The notes: generated from the sequence alone by a model not told the origin. Shown: positions 26,062-35,498, counted from the first letter of the stretch. The stretch is DNA of 64,000 bases from GCA-2746795 sp964643965 (GCA_964643965.1 CAZXVH010000011.1:20841-84840), one strand, 5' to 3'. Numbers and translations: made by a program.

Positions 26062-26838
26062 TCACAAGCTCTTCTCATGTCGCCACAACTGGCGCAGCTT
26101 GCGGTACTTCACCCACTCGTAATAGGCCATATACACACTGAGGCGCAGGCCATGTACCCCGTCTTTGTAACCATGCAGCGTCACATAGCGCCACCAAAAC
26201 TGCCGCCACGGCTGCAACATATAATTCTGCGGTTTGGGGCGCACCCCGTTTTGGTAGAGGATACCGGCGTCATAGTCGGTGTAGGCTCGCTGCTTGGCGC
26301 GGAAGTGGGCCACATTCCGGTAATTGTAATGGATAAGCGGGTTCTCTAGCTGGCCGGTGGCTCCGTTTACCCGCGCCACTTCATGCACGGGACGTTCGTA
26401 GCGCACCTTACCCTGTTTAAACAATCGCGCCTGATAATCGGGGAACCAGCCCGCGCCCAGGGTTAGTTTGCCAAAGAGGTAATTATGACGCGGCACTTCC
26501 CAGCCCATTTCCGGCCGTTCCGCAATCACCCGGCGAATTTCAGCCGCCAACTCAGGCGTACCCCGCTCATCAGCGTCTACAAAAAAAACCCAGTCAGTGC
26601 GGAGGCGGTCCAGAACAGCATTGCGCTGCTGGGCGTAATTCTCAAATTTGCACTGCCCAATCTCCGCGCCGGCCGCCTGCGCCAGCGCCACCGTTTCATC
26701 CTCGCTATACGAGTCGAAAACCAGCACCCTATCTGCCCAAGACAGACTTTCGACACACGCCTGGATGTGGGCGGCTTCGTTGTAGGTGAGGATAACGGCC
26801 GTTACTTCCGGCCCTTGTTTATGAGAAGGGGTTAACAT
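26062..26838 (-). CDS. Family 2 glycosyltransferase, WaaE/KdtX-like
   Basis: A 258-aa GT-A enzyme. TAVILTYNEAAHIQACVESL starts the nucleotide-binding fold, WVFFVDADERGTPEL carries the DxD metal site, and VHEVARVNG with IHYNYRNVAHF matches the acceptor side of WaaE-like enzymes that add hexoses to lipid-linked or core sugars. It is cytoplasmic or membrane-associated. It lies 50 bp downstream of another GT2 gene on the same strand; both probably build a surface glycan. Confidence 0.87.
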   Translation of the reverse strand: MLTPSHKQGPEVTAVILTYNEAAHIQACVESLSWADRVLVFDSYSEDETVALAQAAGAEIGQCKFENYAQQRNAVLDRLRTDWVFFVDADERGTPELAAEIRRVIAERPEMGWEVPRHNYLFGKLTLGAGWFPDYQARLFKQGKVRYERPVHEVARVNGATGQLENPLIHYNYRNVAHFRAKQRAYTDYDAGILYQNGVRPKPQNYMLQPWRQFWWRYVTLHGYKDGVHGLRLSVYMAYYEWVKYRKLRQLWRHEKSL

Positions 26839-26888
26839 GGGTGATGGCGCACCATGATGAATGAAAACCTGGGAGCGAGGAGGAAGAA

Positions 26889-27833
26889 TCAGGGTTGCTC
26901 ATGCGCAGAAGGGTCTGGACTGTGGCCGTTTGACCAGATGGTGATGACCTGCTGGTACGCTTTCTTCAGGGAAGGATCAGTGGTTTTGGCCGCTTTATGC
27001 GCCATGCCCACCTCCACCAGTTTGGCGGCTACTTTTTGCCGCCAGGGGCAGTGATGTTTTTGGTAAAGTTGGGCGCGGCTTTGCCACAAATTAACCAGGG
27101 AACGGGCCGGGATTTGTTTGCTGCTTTCACCGCCATAATGCACAACTTCGGCGGCGGGCACGGCGTAAATATCCCAGCCCCCTTTCCGAATGCGCCAGCT
27201 CCAGTCAATCTCTTCACAATACATGTGGAACGACTCGTCAAAGCCGCCGGTAGCTTCCGCTACGCTGGCCCGCACCATCATGGACGCGCCCAAGGGATGG
27301 TCGATAGCAAATGGTTTGTTGTCCAGCCGAAACTGTTGGGGAGAATAACGGCCGTTCCAGCGACTATCATACAAACGGGAAGGCATGGGGAACAGGTCGA
27401 AGGCTAACTGGGTAATGCCGGGGAAATAAAAGGCGCTGGGCTGAAAACGGCCGTCGCCATATACCAGCCGGCTACCCGCCATGCCGGCGTTGGGCCGGTC
27501 ATCCAGCGCCTTCACCAACTGTTCAATAGCCCCTGGACGCACCACCGTATCCGGGTTCAGCAAGAAAAAGTAGCGCGGCTCCTTTTCTTTGGCCACTTGC
27601 ATGCCTTGATTATTGGCGCGGCCGAATCCTTTATTTTCCTCATTGGCAATCAGATGCACTTGAGAAAATAAATTCTGCACCAACGACGCCGACCCGTCCG
27701 TGGAGGCATTGTCTACTACCCAGGTTTCAAGGCTCAAGTGCGAGCGCTGGTTTGCCTGGCACACCGAGCGCAGGCAGTTCACCAGGTAATCCCGCACATT
27801 CCAACTGACGATAATAACGGCGACATCTAACAT
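26889..27833 (-). CDS. Family 2 glycosyltransferase, rhamnosyltransferase-like
   Basis: A 314-aa GT-A enzyme of the WcaE/rhamnosyltransferase style: VAVIIVSWNVRDYLVNCLRS, WVVDNASTDGSASLVQ, NKGFGRANNQGM, FFLLNPDTVV and MYCEEIDWSWRIRKGGW, the C-terminal EDxDxxxR-type block. It likely extends a polysaccharide or teichoic-like polymer. It has no clear ribosome-binding site. A strong hairpin separates it from the upstream lipoprotein gene. Confidence 0.88.
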   Translation of the reverse strand: MLDVAVIIVSWNVRDYLVNCLRSVCQANQRSHLSLETWVVDNASTDGSASLVQNLFSQVHLIANEENKGFGRANNQGMQVAKEKEPRYFFLLNPDTVVRPGAIEQLVKALDDRPNAGMAGSRLVYGDGRFQPSAFYFPGITQLAFDLFPMPSRLYDSRWNGRYSPQQFRLDNKPFAIDHPLGASMMVRASVAEATGGFDESFHMYCEEIDWSWRIRKGGWDIYAVPAAEVVHYGGESSKQIPARSLVNLWQSRAQLYQKHHCPWRQKVAAKLVEVGMAHKAAKTTDPSLKKAYQQVITIWSNGHSPDPSAHEQP

Positions 27834-27852
27834 AAAAAACCTTATGGCTGTA

Positions 27853-27883
27853 GAGATTGGAGCGTCGTTGACGCTCCAATCTC
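27853..27883. terminator. Perfect 14-bp hairpin between minus-strand genes
   Basis: Arms GAGATTGGAGCGTC (27,853-27,866) and complement (27,870-27,883), loop GTT. It follows the stop of the PhnD-like gene and could terminate or attenuate. It shares the GAGATTGGAG word with the hairpin at 9.53 kb. Confidence 0.6.
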
Positions 27884-27900
27884 AGCTCTGCGTCTAATTT

Positions 27901-29109
27901 TCATTCCTCAACCCTCGCCACTTCTGAAGCAGCGATCTCAAATAAAGGTTGGTAAAACGCTTCCTCGGCCGGTTCCAGGCCGCGCCAATCATAAAAATCA
28001 CTGGCGCAGAGGGAGTCGGCGCACACTTCGGAAGCGGTAAATGTTTGCAAAGTGGCCATCACCTCTCGCGCCAAACCCAACGGAAAATCATGACCAAAGG
28101 CAACGGTTTCGTTGGGAATTTGGGGCGTCAGGGCGATGATATGCGTGGCGTTAAAAATCTCCGGTTGAATATCAAAGACGCCGGCGCGGGCGTCTCGAAT
28201 GCGGTAGCCACCGTATTCCGGCTCGGCGACGACCAACACATAGCCAATGGGGCTGCGCTCCGGTTCAATGCCCAGATACCGCCAGATTTCGTTTTGGTCC
28301 ACGCCATACTGCCATGCCGCTGCGCCCACCGGCATAATGGGTGGCGTAAATGTGCCCACCGCAAAATCCACCTCGCCATTGAACACGGCCAGCATGGCGG
28401 CGTTATCGCCTTGCAAATCTACCAGTTCGGCGGGCGTTACCCCCTCTTGGGCGAACAAGGTTTCGACCGCTTTGGCGTTGGGCAGACTGTCGGCGTCGGG
28501 CACGGCGCCGCGCAGCCCATCGAGTTCGGCCAGTTCGCGCAGGCCGCTGTCACGACGAGCCACAATCATACCGGCCGTCCAGGTGAGGCCATCGGCGTTC
28601 ACGGCCACGCTGCCCAATTGCGCCCCACACTGCGCTCTGGCCCGGGTAAAAGCCAGCGGCGAGAGGAAGCCAATGGTGTCGGCCGGGGCGGTGCACATCA
28701 GTTCGATGAGCGCCGCTTCGTTGTCGGCGATGCCCACGGCAAATTGCAGGCCGGTACTCTCTTGTAAGGCGGTTAACAGGGGTTCGCTGCGCAGGTTGAT
28801 AACGGCCGTTCCTGCATCAGGTGGAAAGAGCAACTGCACCGGCCGTTCGGCTGTGCCCAGGGGAGTTTTGGTCACTTCGATGGGAGTTTGGGGTGCACTG
28901 CTTTCCAAGGTTACTGTTTCGGTGACAATACGGGTGACTTCGATGATTTGGGGGGCAGGCGTGGCTTGGGGGAGGGAAACGGCCGTTTCAGCGGCAGCGC
29001 CAGTTTCTACCAACCGGGTTACTTCTACCTCTAAAACTTGCGCTTGGCAGGCAGCCAAAATACTCATCAGCAGCCCGCCAAAAAACCATTTCTTCACCAT
29101 GCCTCTCAT
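27901..29109 (-). CDS. PhnD-like substrate-binding lipoprotein
   Basis: 402 aa with a signal peptide ending in a lipobox (LMSILAACQ, Cys21), a V/T/E-rich spacer (about 25-90, with repeated IEVTRIVTETVT-type words) and a periplasmic-binding domain of the phosphate/phosphonate PhnD class (QLLFPPDAGTAVINLRSEPL, IGFLSPLAFTRARAQCGAQL, NAKAVETLFAQEGVTPAELV). Such proteins feed phosphonate or phosphite to an ABC transporter, but no permease or ATPase is adjacent. It may instead act as a sensor or stand-alone binder. Confidence 0.8.
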   Translation of the reverse strand: MRGMVKKWFFGGLLMSILAACQAQVLEVEVTRLVETGAAAETAVSLPQATPAPQIIEVTRIVTETVTLESSAPQTPIEVTKTPLGTAERPVQLLFPPDAGTAVINLRSEPLLTALQESTGLQFAVGIADNEAALIELMCTAPADTIGFLSPLAFTRARAQCGAQLGSVAVNADGLTWTAGMIVARRDSGLRELAELDGLRGAVPDADSLPNAKAVETLFAQEGVTPAELVDLQGDNAAMLAVFNGEVDFAVGTFTPPIMPVGAAAWQYGVDQNEIWRYLGIEPERSPIGYVLVVAEPEYGGYRIRDARAGVFDIQPEIFNATHIIALTPQIPNETVAFGHDFPLGLAREVMATLQTFTASEVCADSLCASDFYDWRGLEPAEEAFYQPLFEIAASEVARVEE

Positions 29110-29241
29110 TTCCCTTCTTCTTAAAAATCAAGAGGGAGTGTACCTTGCCCATTTCGCCATGCCAATGACAGGAGACAGGTACTTAGCAGAGGCTAAGAAA
29201 AGAGTGATGCGTGATGAGGAGAAAATCTCATCCTTCACCCA

Positions 29242-30579
29242 TCATTTTTCCTCTTTATGCGGTATGTCGCGGGGGTCGCAGGCCGGCATATTGGCGGCGT
29301 CGGGGATGTCTACCAGGATCGCCTGGGGATCGACGCGGTTGTTGAACTCCGTGATCTCCACATCTTCGTGGATGAGGCCAGCCCACACCGGCTGCGGATT
29401 GCGGTCGCCGAATACATCGGTGAGGCGGATGCCGCCGGTGATGAGGGCACGGTCGCCGGGCATGAGATAGAGATGGTCGCCGATCTGGGTGAGATCGTCA
29501 GCGCTCCCCACCGCCCAACGGTAGGGGTAATTGCTCAGTTCATTTTCATAGCCGATGGCCGCCCGGAAGGCGCCGGATTCGGTATGCCAGCCCAGGGTAT
29601 TGTAGTTCCAGGTGGAATCGTAGACCGTTCCCGGGGCCGGCCCGGTGGTGCGGATGGGGGTATTGCCGTAATTTTCTACGGTCATGGTGAAATAGAGGGT
29701 TTCACAAATGACAACGGCCGTTGTGTTAAATTCCAGCGTCTTCCCATCTGGCGGGGCAAAAATATCGGCGCGGGGCACACCGCCGTATTGAATCGTCAAT
29801 TGATCTTCCACGCGCACTCGCTGCCCTTCCGCATCAGAGGCCACTGCCACAATGGGGTACGTGCCATCGGGCGGCGGCGTCTCCCCGTTATCTACCCCGC
29901 CTTCATAATCATAATAGTGACGGCCGGCCGCGCCATCCGGGATGTCACGTTCTTTTTCAGAAATAGGCACTTCCAGGCCCTCGGGCGTAAGCAAGAAGAC
30001 GCGCACATCTGCCTCTTTCGTCTGGTAAAGCTGGATGAGCGCCCGGTCGTCAATGCCATCTCGATTGGGGGTGAAGGTGTCCACGTCAATGGAAAAATCA
30101 CGCAGTTCCGGCAGATCCGGGTCGGCGTCCACAATGGCAATCTGGCCCTGCTGCTTCTCCACTGTGCCATCTGCGCCCACCGCTTCTACCGTCCAGGTGT
30201 AACGGCCGTCTCGCAGCAGCCGGGAAAGTACCTCGCCTTGGATCGTTTCATCCGGCAGGGTATAACCCGCCACCACGCCGCTGAACAACACCTCATACTC
30301 ACCCGCGCCGCGATCTTTGTCCTGGCGGAAGTAAAAACGGTCGCCCGCTTCATTTTCCAGGTAAATCGAGACGACGGCATTCCGCGCTAACGCATAGCGG
30401 ATGCGGGTGGCGTCGGTATCGCCGTCAGCGTTGGGGGTGATTTGCTCATGCTGCACCGAGACGTTGCGCAGCAAACTGCTGTCGCCGTTGAGCAAACGCC
30501 AGCCCAGCGCCACTGCCGCCGCAACCACAATCAAGGCCACCAGGCCCACCAGTAAGGGGAAATATTTCGAGTTTTTCAT
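29242..30579 (-). CDS. Membrane-anchored protein with FlgD/Ig-like domains
   Basis: 445 aa with one N-terminal helix (YFPLLVGLVALIVVAAAVAL) and an extracytoplasmic part. Residues 40-130 and 150-250 are two FlgD-type Ig-like domains, each opening with an (I/F)(T)PNxDGxxD calcium-binding-like motif (ITPNADGDTDATRIRY and FTPNRDGIDDRALIQ). The C-terminal 190 residues form a beta-rich region (VICETLYFTMTVENYGNTPI) that resembles a CARDB/COG1361-type domain. It is probably a surface or cell-envelope structural protein. Confidence 0.7.
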   Translation of the reverse strand: MKNSKYFPLLVGLVALIVVAAAVALGWRLLNGDSSLLRNVSVQHEQITPNADGDTDATRIRYALARNAVVSIYLENEAGDRFYFRQDKDRGAGEYEVLFSGVVAGYTLPDETIQGEVLSRLLRDGRYTWTVEAVGADGTVEKQQGQIAIVDADPDLPELRDFSIDVDTFTPNRDGIDDRALIQLYQTKEADVRVFLLTPEGLEVPISEKERDIPDGAAGRHYYDYEGGVDNGETPPPDGTYPIVAVASDAEGQRVRVEDQLTIQYGGVPRADIFAPPDGKTLEFNTTAVVICETLYFTMTVENYGNTPIRTTGPAPGTVYDSTWNYNTLGWHTESGAFRAAIGYENELSNYPYRWAVGSADDLTQIGDHLYLMPGDRALITGGIRLTDVFGDRNPQPVWAGLIHEDVEITEFNNRVDPQAILVDIPDAANMPACDPRDIPHKEEK

Positions 30580-30741
30580 AGGGCCGCAAGTTTACCAAAG
30601 GGGGGGCGCAAGGGCGAGAATGCTCAGACAACGATCAGACTATGGTTTGTGGACGGCCGTCAGGATGAGCCGCCGCCACAATTCATTGCCCCCTGCCCCC
30701 CGCTTTGGTACGATTACTCGCATCATTTGCAATAGGCTAAG

Positions 30742-30767
30742 AAGTCAACTTTTGACAAAAGTTGAAC
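30742..30767. repeat. Short hairpin TCAACTTTT-GAC-AAAAGTTGA
   Basis: A perfect 9-bp stem, adjacent to copy B of the inverted-repeat element. The same TTCAACTT word forms hairpins at 61.13 kb and, less perfectly, at 13.99 kb. Confidence 0.5.
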
Positions 30768-30769
30768 TA

Positions 30770-30875
30770 TCTTCTCAATAAACTGGGAGATTACAAAAGT
30801 TTTGGCATCAGAGTGTTCATACAAAGCTAATTCTAAAACTTTTGTAATCTTTGCCCCCAAATATTGAGATGTTAC
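30770..30875. repeat. Terminal-inverted-repeat element, copy B (MITE-like)
   Basis: Same 15-bp inverted ends as copy A (30,788-30,802 and 30,836-30,850), a closely similar 33-bp centre read in the opposite direction, and matching flanks (TTCTCAATAAACTGGG on one side, CCAAATATTGAGATGTTAC on the other). It lies between divergent genes, just upstream of the MoxR operon. Confidence 0.8.
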
Positions 30876-30904
30876 AAGTTGAACTTCTCATACAGTGGAG
30901 CACC

Positions 30905-31852
30905 ATGGAAAACATTCAACCATTCGCCCAAACCGTCATCGACAATGTAGAAAAGGTGATCATCGGCAAACGGGAGACGCTGGAACTGATGCTGGTGGCG
31001 CTGCTCTGTGAAGGGCATGTGCTGCTGGAAGATGTGCCCGGCGTGGGCAAGACGATGTTGGCCCGGGCTATCGCCGTCAGCCTGGGGGTGGATTTTAAGC
31101 GCATCCAGTGTACGCCGGATTTGCTGCCCAATGATGTCACGGGCGTCTCTATTTTCGACCAGAAGCAGCAGGCGTTTACCTTCATCCCCGGCCCAGCTTT
31201 CACCAACATCCTGCTGGCCGATGAGATCAACCGGGCTACGCCGCGCACCCAATCGGCGCTGCTGGAAGCGATGGGCGAGCGGCAGGTAACAGTGGATGGC
31301 CTGACCCATAAGTTGGAACGGCCGTTTTTCGTGATGGCCACCCAAAATCCAGTGGAATACGAAGGCACGTTCCCCCTGCCTGAAGCGCAGCTAGACCGCT
31401 TCTTCATGAAACTGAGCCTGGGCTATCTGGATGAAGCCACCGAAGCGCAAATGCTGCACAATCTGGGCGGCGTACATCCTATTGAAAAGCTGGAGCCGGT
31501 GGTGAACGGCCGTTCCCTGCCCGAACTCGTCCCCCAAATCTGGGGCATCCACATCGACGATACCCTGCGTGACTACATCATCAAACTCATCTTCGCCACG
31601 CGACAGCACAAAGACCTCATCCTGGGCGCCAGCCCGCGCGGCAGCCTGGCCCTGTACCGCGCCGCCCAGGCTTACGCCGCCTTACGCGGCCGGGATTATG
31701 TGCTGCCCGACGACGTAAAACGGCTGGTGGAACCGGTGCTGGCTCACCGTTGCCTGGTTCACCCGGAAAGCGCTTTGCGCGGCGTCACCATGTCCAAAAT
31801 CCTGGACGCCATCCTCGAAAGTACGCCGCTAAACATCGGAGAACTCACGTAG
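30905..31852 (+). CDS. MoxR-family AAA+ ATPase
   Basis: A 315-aa ATPase. GHVLLEDVPGVGKTMLARAI is Walker A, NILLADEINRATPRTQSALL is Walker B and sensor region, and FVMATQNPVEYEGTFPLPEA and LDRFFMKLSLGY are MoxR signatures. MoxR ATPases act as chaperone-like factors with DUF58/VWA proteins, as here, where DUF58 follows after 1 bp. I use the ATG at 30,905; the open frame upstream runs into the repeat element. Confidence 0.93.
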   Translation: MENIQPFAQTVIDNVEKVIIGKRETLELMLVALLCEGHVLLEDVPGVGKTMLARAIAVSLGVDFKRIQCTPDLLPNDVTGVSIFDQKQQAFTFIPGPAFTNILLADEINRATPRTQSALLEAMGERQVTVDGLTHKLERPFFVMATQNPVEYEGTFPLPEAQLDRFFMKLSLGYLDEATEAQMLHNLGGVHPIEKLEPVVNGRSLPELVPQIWGIHIDDTLRDYIIKLIFATRQHKDLILGASPRGSLALYRAAQAYAALRGRDYVLPDDVKRLVEPVLAHRCLVHPESALRGVTMSKILDAILESTPLNIGELT

Positions 31853-31853
31853 G

Positions 31854-33137
31854 ATGGGTCAATTCACTGCGATTATCATTGCCTTACTCATCTTCGCCTT
31901 ATTGCTTCGGGTAGATTTCATCCTGTACATCGTCTACGTTTGCCTGGGGATTTATGCCTGGGGGCGCTGGCTCACGCCGCGCCTGGTAAACGGGCTGGCA
32001 GTGCAGCGAAAATTTGAAGACCATGCCTTTTGGGGCGAAGAAGTGCCCATCACCCTCACCCTGCGCAATACCAACCGCCTGGGCATCCCCTGGCTGCAAG
32101 TGGAAGAATCAGTGGCCGTCGATCTGGCTATCGGGCAAGCGCTCAACCAGGTTCTCAACTTGCGCGGACGGGAAGTGATCAGCCTCATCTACACGGTGCA
32201 GGCGCGGCGGCGCGGCTATTACAAAATCGGGCCGATGCGCCTGAAAACGAGCGATCTCTTTGGCCTGTTTCCTGATAAAAGCAAGGCGCTGGCGGCCCAC
32301 TATCTCACCGTCTATCCGCGCATTATCCCCTTGAGCCAACTGGGACTGCCCTCGCGCCTGCCCTTTGGCACGGTCGCCAGCCGGCAGCGGTTGTTTGAAG
32401 ACCCGGCCCGACCCATGGGCGTGCGTGATTATCGCTCTGGCGATTCGCTGCGGCAGATTAACTGGAAGACCAGCGCCCACACGCGCAACCTGATGGTGCG
32501 CACCAATGAACCGGCTATTTCCCTGGAAACGGCCGTTCTCCTTAACCTGCACCTCGGCGACTATCTGTGGCGAGACCATAGAAGCACCGTCGAATGGGGC
32601 ATTGAACTGGCCGCTTCGTTGGCCGCCCACCTGGTGCAGGCGCGGCAGTCGGTGGGCCTCATCACCAACGGTATCGATCCCCTGGCCGCCCAACACCACA
32701 CTTTTGACGAACAAAGCGGCCGGCTGCTGCGCCTGTTTGGCAGCGGTGAGCAAAACCAATCAGCCGATAACCTCTCCCCTCCCGTCCCCATCCCGACCCG
32801 GCCCGGCCGCCCACACCTCATGAAAATATTGGAGCAGTTGGCCCGCCTTGAGGCCGACCAGACCCTCCCCTTTGTCCATTGGGCTCCTGCCGCCTGTTCG
32901 CACCTGGCCTGGGGCGTCACCATCCTGGCGATCACGCCGCAGGGGGATGAACCTACCTGCCACACCCTGCATCATCTGGTACGCGCCGGGTATAACCCTA
33001 TTTTGCTGATGACAGAACCGTGCGCGGAATTCAGCAAGGTGCGGGAACGCGCCCGGCGTTTAGGTTTTGCCGCCTATCATGTCGCCAAAAAAGAAGAGCT
33101 GGACCATTGGCAACGGCCGTTAACCATACCTGTATGA
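31854..33137 (+). CDS. DUF58 domain protein
   Basis: 427 aa: two N-terminal membrane helices (about 4-35), then a beta-rich domain (VPITLTLRNTNRLGIPWLQV) and the DUF58 block DPARPMGVRDYRSGDSLRQI followed by NWKTSAHTRNLMVR. DUF58 proteins pair with MoxR ATPases and show a VWA-like fold. ATGA overlaps the next gene. Role inferred from the conserved operon: assembly or activity control of an envelope complex. Confidence 0.9.
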   Translation: MGQFTAIIIALLIFALLLRVDFILYIVYVCLGIYAWGRWLTPRLVNGLAVQRKFEDHAFWGEEVPITLTLRNTNRLGIPWLQVEESVAVDLAIGQALNQVLNLRGREVISLIYTVQARRRGYYKIGPMRLKTSDLFGLFPDKSKALAAHYLTVYPRIIPLSQLGLPSRLPFGTVASRQRLFEDPARPMGVRDYRSGDSLRQINWKTSAHTRNLMVRTNEPAISLETAVLLNLHLGDYLWRDHRSTVEWGIELAASLAAHLVQARQSVGLITNGIDPLAAQHHTFDEQSGRLLRLFGSGEQNQSADNLSPPVPIPTRPGRPHLMKILEQLARLEADQTLPFVHWAPAACSHLAWGVTILAITPQGDEPTCHTLHHLVRAGYNPILLMTEPCAEFSKVRERARRLGFAAYHVAKKEELDHWQRPLTIPV

Positions 33138-34807
33138 GCGAAGAATCAGTCACTTCCGAAACCGTGCAGCCCATCTTCATCAAATCCTGGACGCATACGA
33201 TCATCCGCCCCCTCCTCATCATCCTTCTGGTCGTGGCCTTGATGGGGGCCATCATCTCCGCCCTGAGCCTCATCTATCCGGCCGCCAATTGGACGGTTAC
33301 TTTCCTCATTACTCTTGTTGCCATTCTGGAGAGTTATGCCACCGCCGTCTGGCTGCATAAACCAGAACGACGCAGCCTCCACCATCTCAAATATCGGGCC
33401 GCGGAACTGCTGGTGCTGGCCTTGCTCATCCGCCTCATCACCTGGGCGGCGTCAGGAAATTGGCCGCAGCCTGCCGCCTGGTTCACCTATCTAAGCGATC
33501 CCCTCTCGCTGTTCAATGACGGCTACTATTGGATCAACCTCATCCTGGCTTTCGTCGCCTGGCAGCGCGTCAGCGCCATCAGCGGCGCCTTTCTGCGTAT
33601 GCAGCCAGACGACGCCGAACTGGCTTACTACCAGCTGCCCCGCCACAAACGAGAACCGGGCAACCAGCCCCTATCTGATGATCGCTCGGATTTATTGCAA
33701 AACTTTGCCCAACAATTTCTGGGCGGCGGCATGATTGTCTTGTTGTGTGCGGCCCTGGCTTCGTTTGATCTACCTCAATTGGCGACAGAGATCAATCCGC
33801 TGCGCAGTGGCATCACCCGCCTGGGTCTGAGCCAGGCCATGTTAACTTCTTTGCTGCTTTACTTTTTATGCGGGTTCTTACTGCTCAGCCAGGGGCGATT
33901 GGCCGTCCTGCAAATGCGTTGGCTGACCAGTGACGTGACCCAATTTAGACCCGTTGGTCGTCATTGGTTACGGCGGGGATTGTTGATATTGTTACTAATT
34001 GGGCTGGCAGCCGCTTTTCTGCCCATTGGCTCCACCTTGCCCTTCATGCACATTTTAAACTTGATCTTGTTTATCATCATCACCCTTATCTCATCCCTCA
34101 TTTATCTGGTCTCGTTTCTCATTTTTTTACTACTTTCTCTTCTCTTTCCGCTTAGGGCGGCTCCCGCTGAAGCGCCGCCCCCGCCCGTGCAGCAGCCATT
34201 ACCGCCCCAAATACCGCCAACGGCCGTTAATGACACGTTGCAGATTCTTTTCTCTTCCGCATTTTGGGCAGTGGCCCTTATCGTCAGCATTGCCGCTGTC
34301 CTGTTTTTCTTGCAAGACAGGGGGGTCAAATTTAATTTCGCCGCTTTCAAACGAATCTGGCTGACCCTGAGAGTATGGTGGCAGCAGCTCTGGCAAGAGG
34401 CATCGGATCAATGGCAAGATTTGAGAGGGGGGGTGCAGTCACTTTTCCAGAAAGAGAAACAAGAGGCCGACGCCGCTCAGCCCCCCTGGCGTTTTGTGCG
34501 CCTCAACGCGCTCTCCCCGCGTGACAAAGTGCGCTATTTCTATCTGTCTACGGTGAAACGAGCCGACCAAAAAGGGGTGCCCCGGCAAGAAAGTGAAACG
34601 CCGCTTGAATTTGCCGCCGACCTGAAAACAAACTGGCCTGACGCGCAGGAAGAAATTGATGAACTGACAGACGCCTTTTTACAGGCGCGTTATAGCGCCA
34701 TTGAGATTGAGGAAACGGACATCCCACCCCTTAAAAAACAGTGGCAGCAGGTGAAGCGTAATTTGCGCAAACGGCGACAAGATGGGGAATCTGACCACGA
34801 CTTATGA
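33134..34807 (+). CDS. Polytopic membrane protein with C-terminal DUF4129
   Basis: 557 aa. Eight or more membrane helices lie before residue 345 or so, an amphipathic Trp-rich region follows, and residues 450-550 match DUF4129 (LNALSPRDKVRYFYLSTVKR, TPLEFAADL, DAFLQARYSAIEIE). In related operons this domain is fused to a transglutaminase (TgpA type); here no Cys-His-Asp transglutaminase core is visible. The start at 33,134 overlaps the DUF58 stop. Its stop overlaps that of a convergent membrane-protein gene. Confidence 0.82.
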   Translation: MSEESVTSETVQPIFIKSWTHTIIRPLLIILLVVALMGAIISALSLIYPAANWTVTFLITLVAILESYATAVWLHKPERRSLHHLKYRAAELLVLALLIRLITWAASGNWPQPAAWFTYLSDPLSLFNDGYYWINLILAFVAWQRVSAISGAFLRMQPDDAELAYYQLPRHKREPGNQPLSDDRSDLLQNFAQQFLGGGMIVLLCAALASFDLPQLATEINPLRSGITRLGLSQAMLTSLLLYFLCGFLLLSQGRLAVLQMRWLTSDVTQFRPVGRHWLRRGLLILLLIGLAAAFLPIGSTLPFMHILNLILFIIITLISSLIYLVSFLIFLLLSLLFPLRAAPAEAPPPPVQQPLPPQIPPTAVNDTLQILFSSAFWAVALIVSIAAVLFFLQDRGVKFNFAAFKRIWLTLRVWWQQLWQEASDQWQDLRGGVQSLFQKEKQEADAAQPPWRFVRLNALSPRDKVRYFYLSTVKRADQKGVPRQESETPLEFAADLKTNWPDAQEEIDELTDAFLQARYSAIEIEETDIPPLKKQWQQVKRNLRKRRQDGESDHDL

Positions 34808-35356
34808 ATCGCCGCCGATAACGGCCGTTACCACCCCAAATACCAGCAGCCCTGCCAATAGTTGGAACAAAACCGGGTCCAGCAAAATGCCGATGACCCC
34901 CAATAACCAGTACAAGGCGGCCCCAATGATAATGCCAAACAACATACCCACCAAACCCCCCTTTAAAGCTTTATCTGGAACTGTGATCAAAACGCCGATT
35001 AACGCCCCAAACAAAATGGCATAAAGCACAGCAATCAACCCGCTAAACATTATCTCACTCACAACCGCACCCTGAGAGCCGTCAAAAGAGTTGATGATCG
35101 AGCCTAACGTACCACCAGTGACAGCGCCAAGCCGCATCAGTTGATACACAGCCATGCCCACTCCAAACAAAACACCAATCAGCAAAGCCCGCCCCAAAGC
35201 ATCAGAGACCTGCATCAAGGGAATGACAATCGCCCCCACGACCAGGCCGGCCACAAGTCCGCTAATCGCGCCCGTAGTTAGATTAGACAAAATGTCTAAC
35301 AGCACAGAGGCCACAATACCCATACTCAACGCCCTGGCAAAAATAAATGAAATCAT
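34802..35356 (-). CDS. Gly-rich integral membrane protein, unknown
   Basis: 184 aa, four to five hydrophobic segments with many small residues (ISGLVAGLVVGAIVIPLM, GGLVGMLFGIIIGAALYWLL). No family is recognised; the glycine-zipper look suggests tight helix packing or a pore-like assembly. The 3' end overlaps the DUF4129 gene by 6 bp tail to tail. Confidence 0.65.
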   Translation of the reverse strand: MISFIFARALSMGIVASVLLDILSNLTTGAISGLVAGLVVGAIVIPLMQVSDALGRALLIGVLFGVGMAVYQLMRLGAVTGGTLGSIINSFDGSQGAVVSEIMFSGLIAVLYAILFGALIGVLITVPDKALKGGLVGMLFGIIIGAALYWLLGVIGILLDPVLFQLLAGLLVFGVVTAVIGGDS

Positions 35357-35465
35357 CTCTGTCCCTTCCTCATTGCCCGCTGGTTCCTCTTGTTTGACCG
35401 CATCATATCAGCATATTATAACCAAACCTCGCCCAATTTCATCATCACGCTTGATTTAATAGGGT

Positions 35466-35498
35466 AGATTACAAAAGTCTGGCACACTTTTGTAATCT
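35466..35498. terminator. Hairpin with the inverted-repeat-element ends (solo)
   Basis: Perfect 13-bp arms AGATTACAAAAGT and complement around a 7-bp loop, followed by TTTT. The arm matches the ends of elements A and B, so this looks like a deleted copy, and it may work as a terminator. Confidence 0.65.

Noticed and set aside
28247..29470. 407-codon plus-strand frame over the PhnD-like gene
   Set aside because: Ser/Arg/Ala-rich shadow; the minus strand has a lipobox and binding-protein motifs.
29257..30390. 377-codon frame opposite the Ig-like protein
   Set aside because: Composition is typical of a shadow frame; the minus-strand product has a signal anchor and repeated FlgD motifs.
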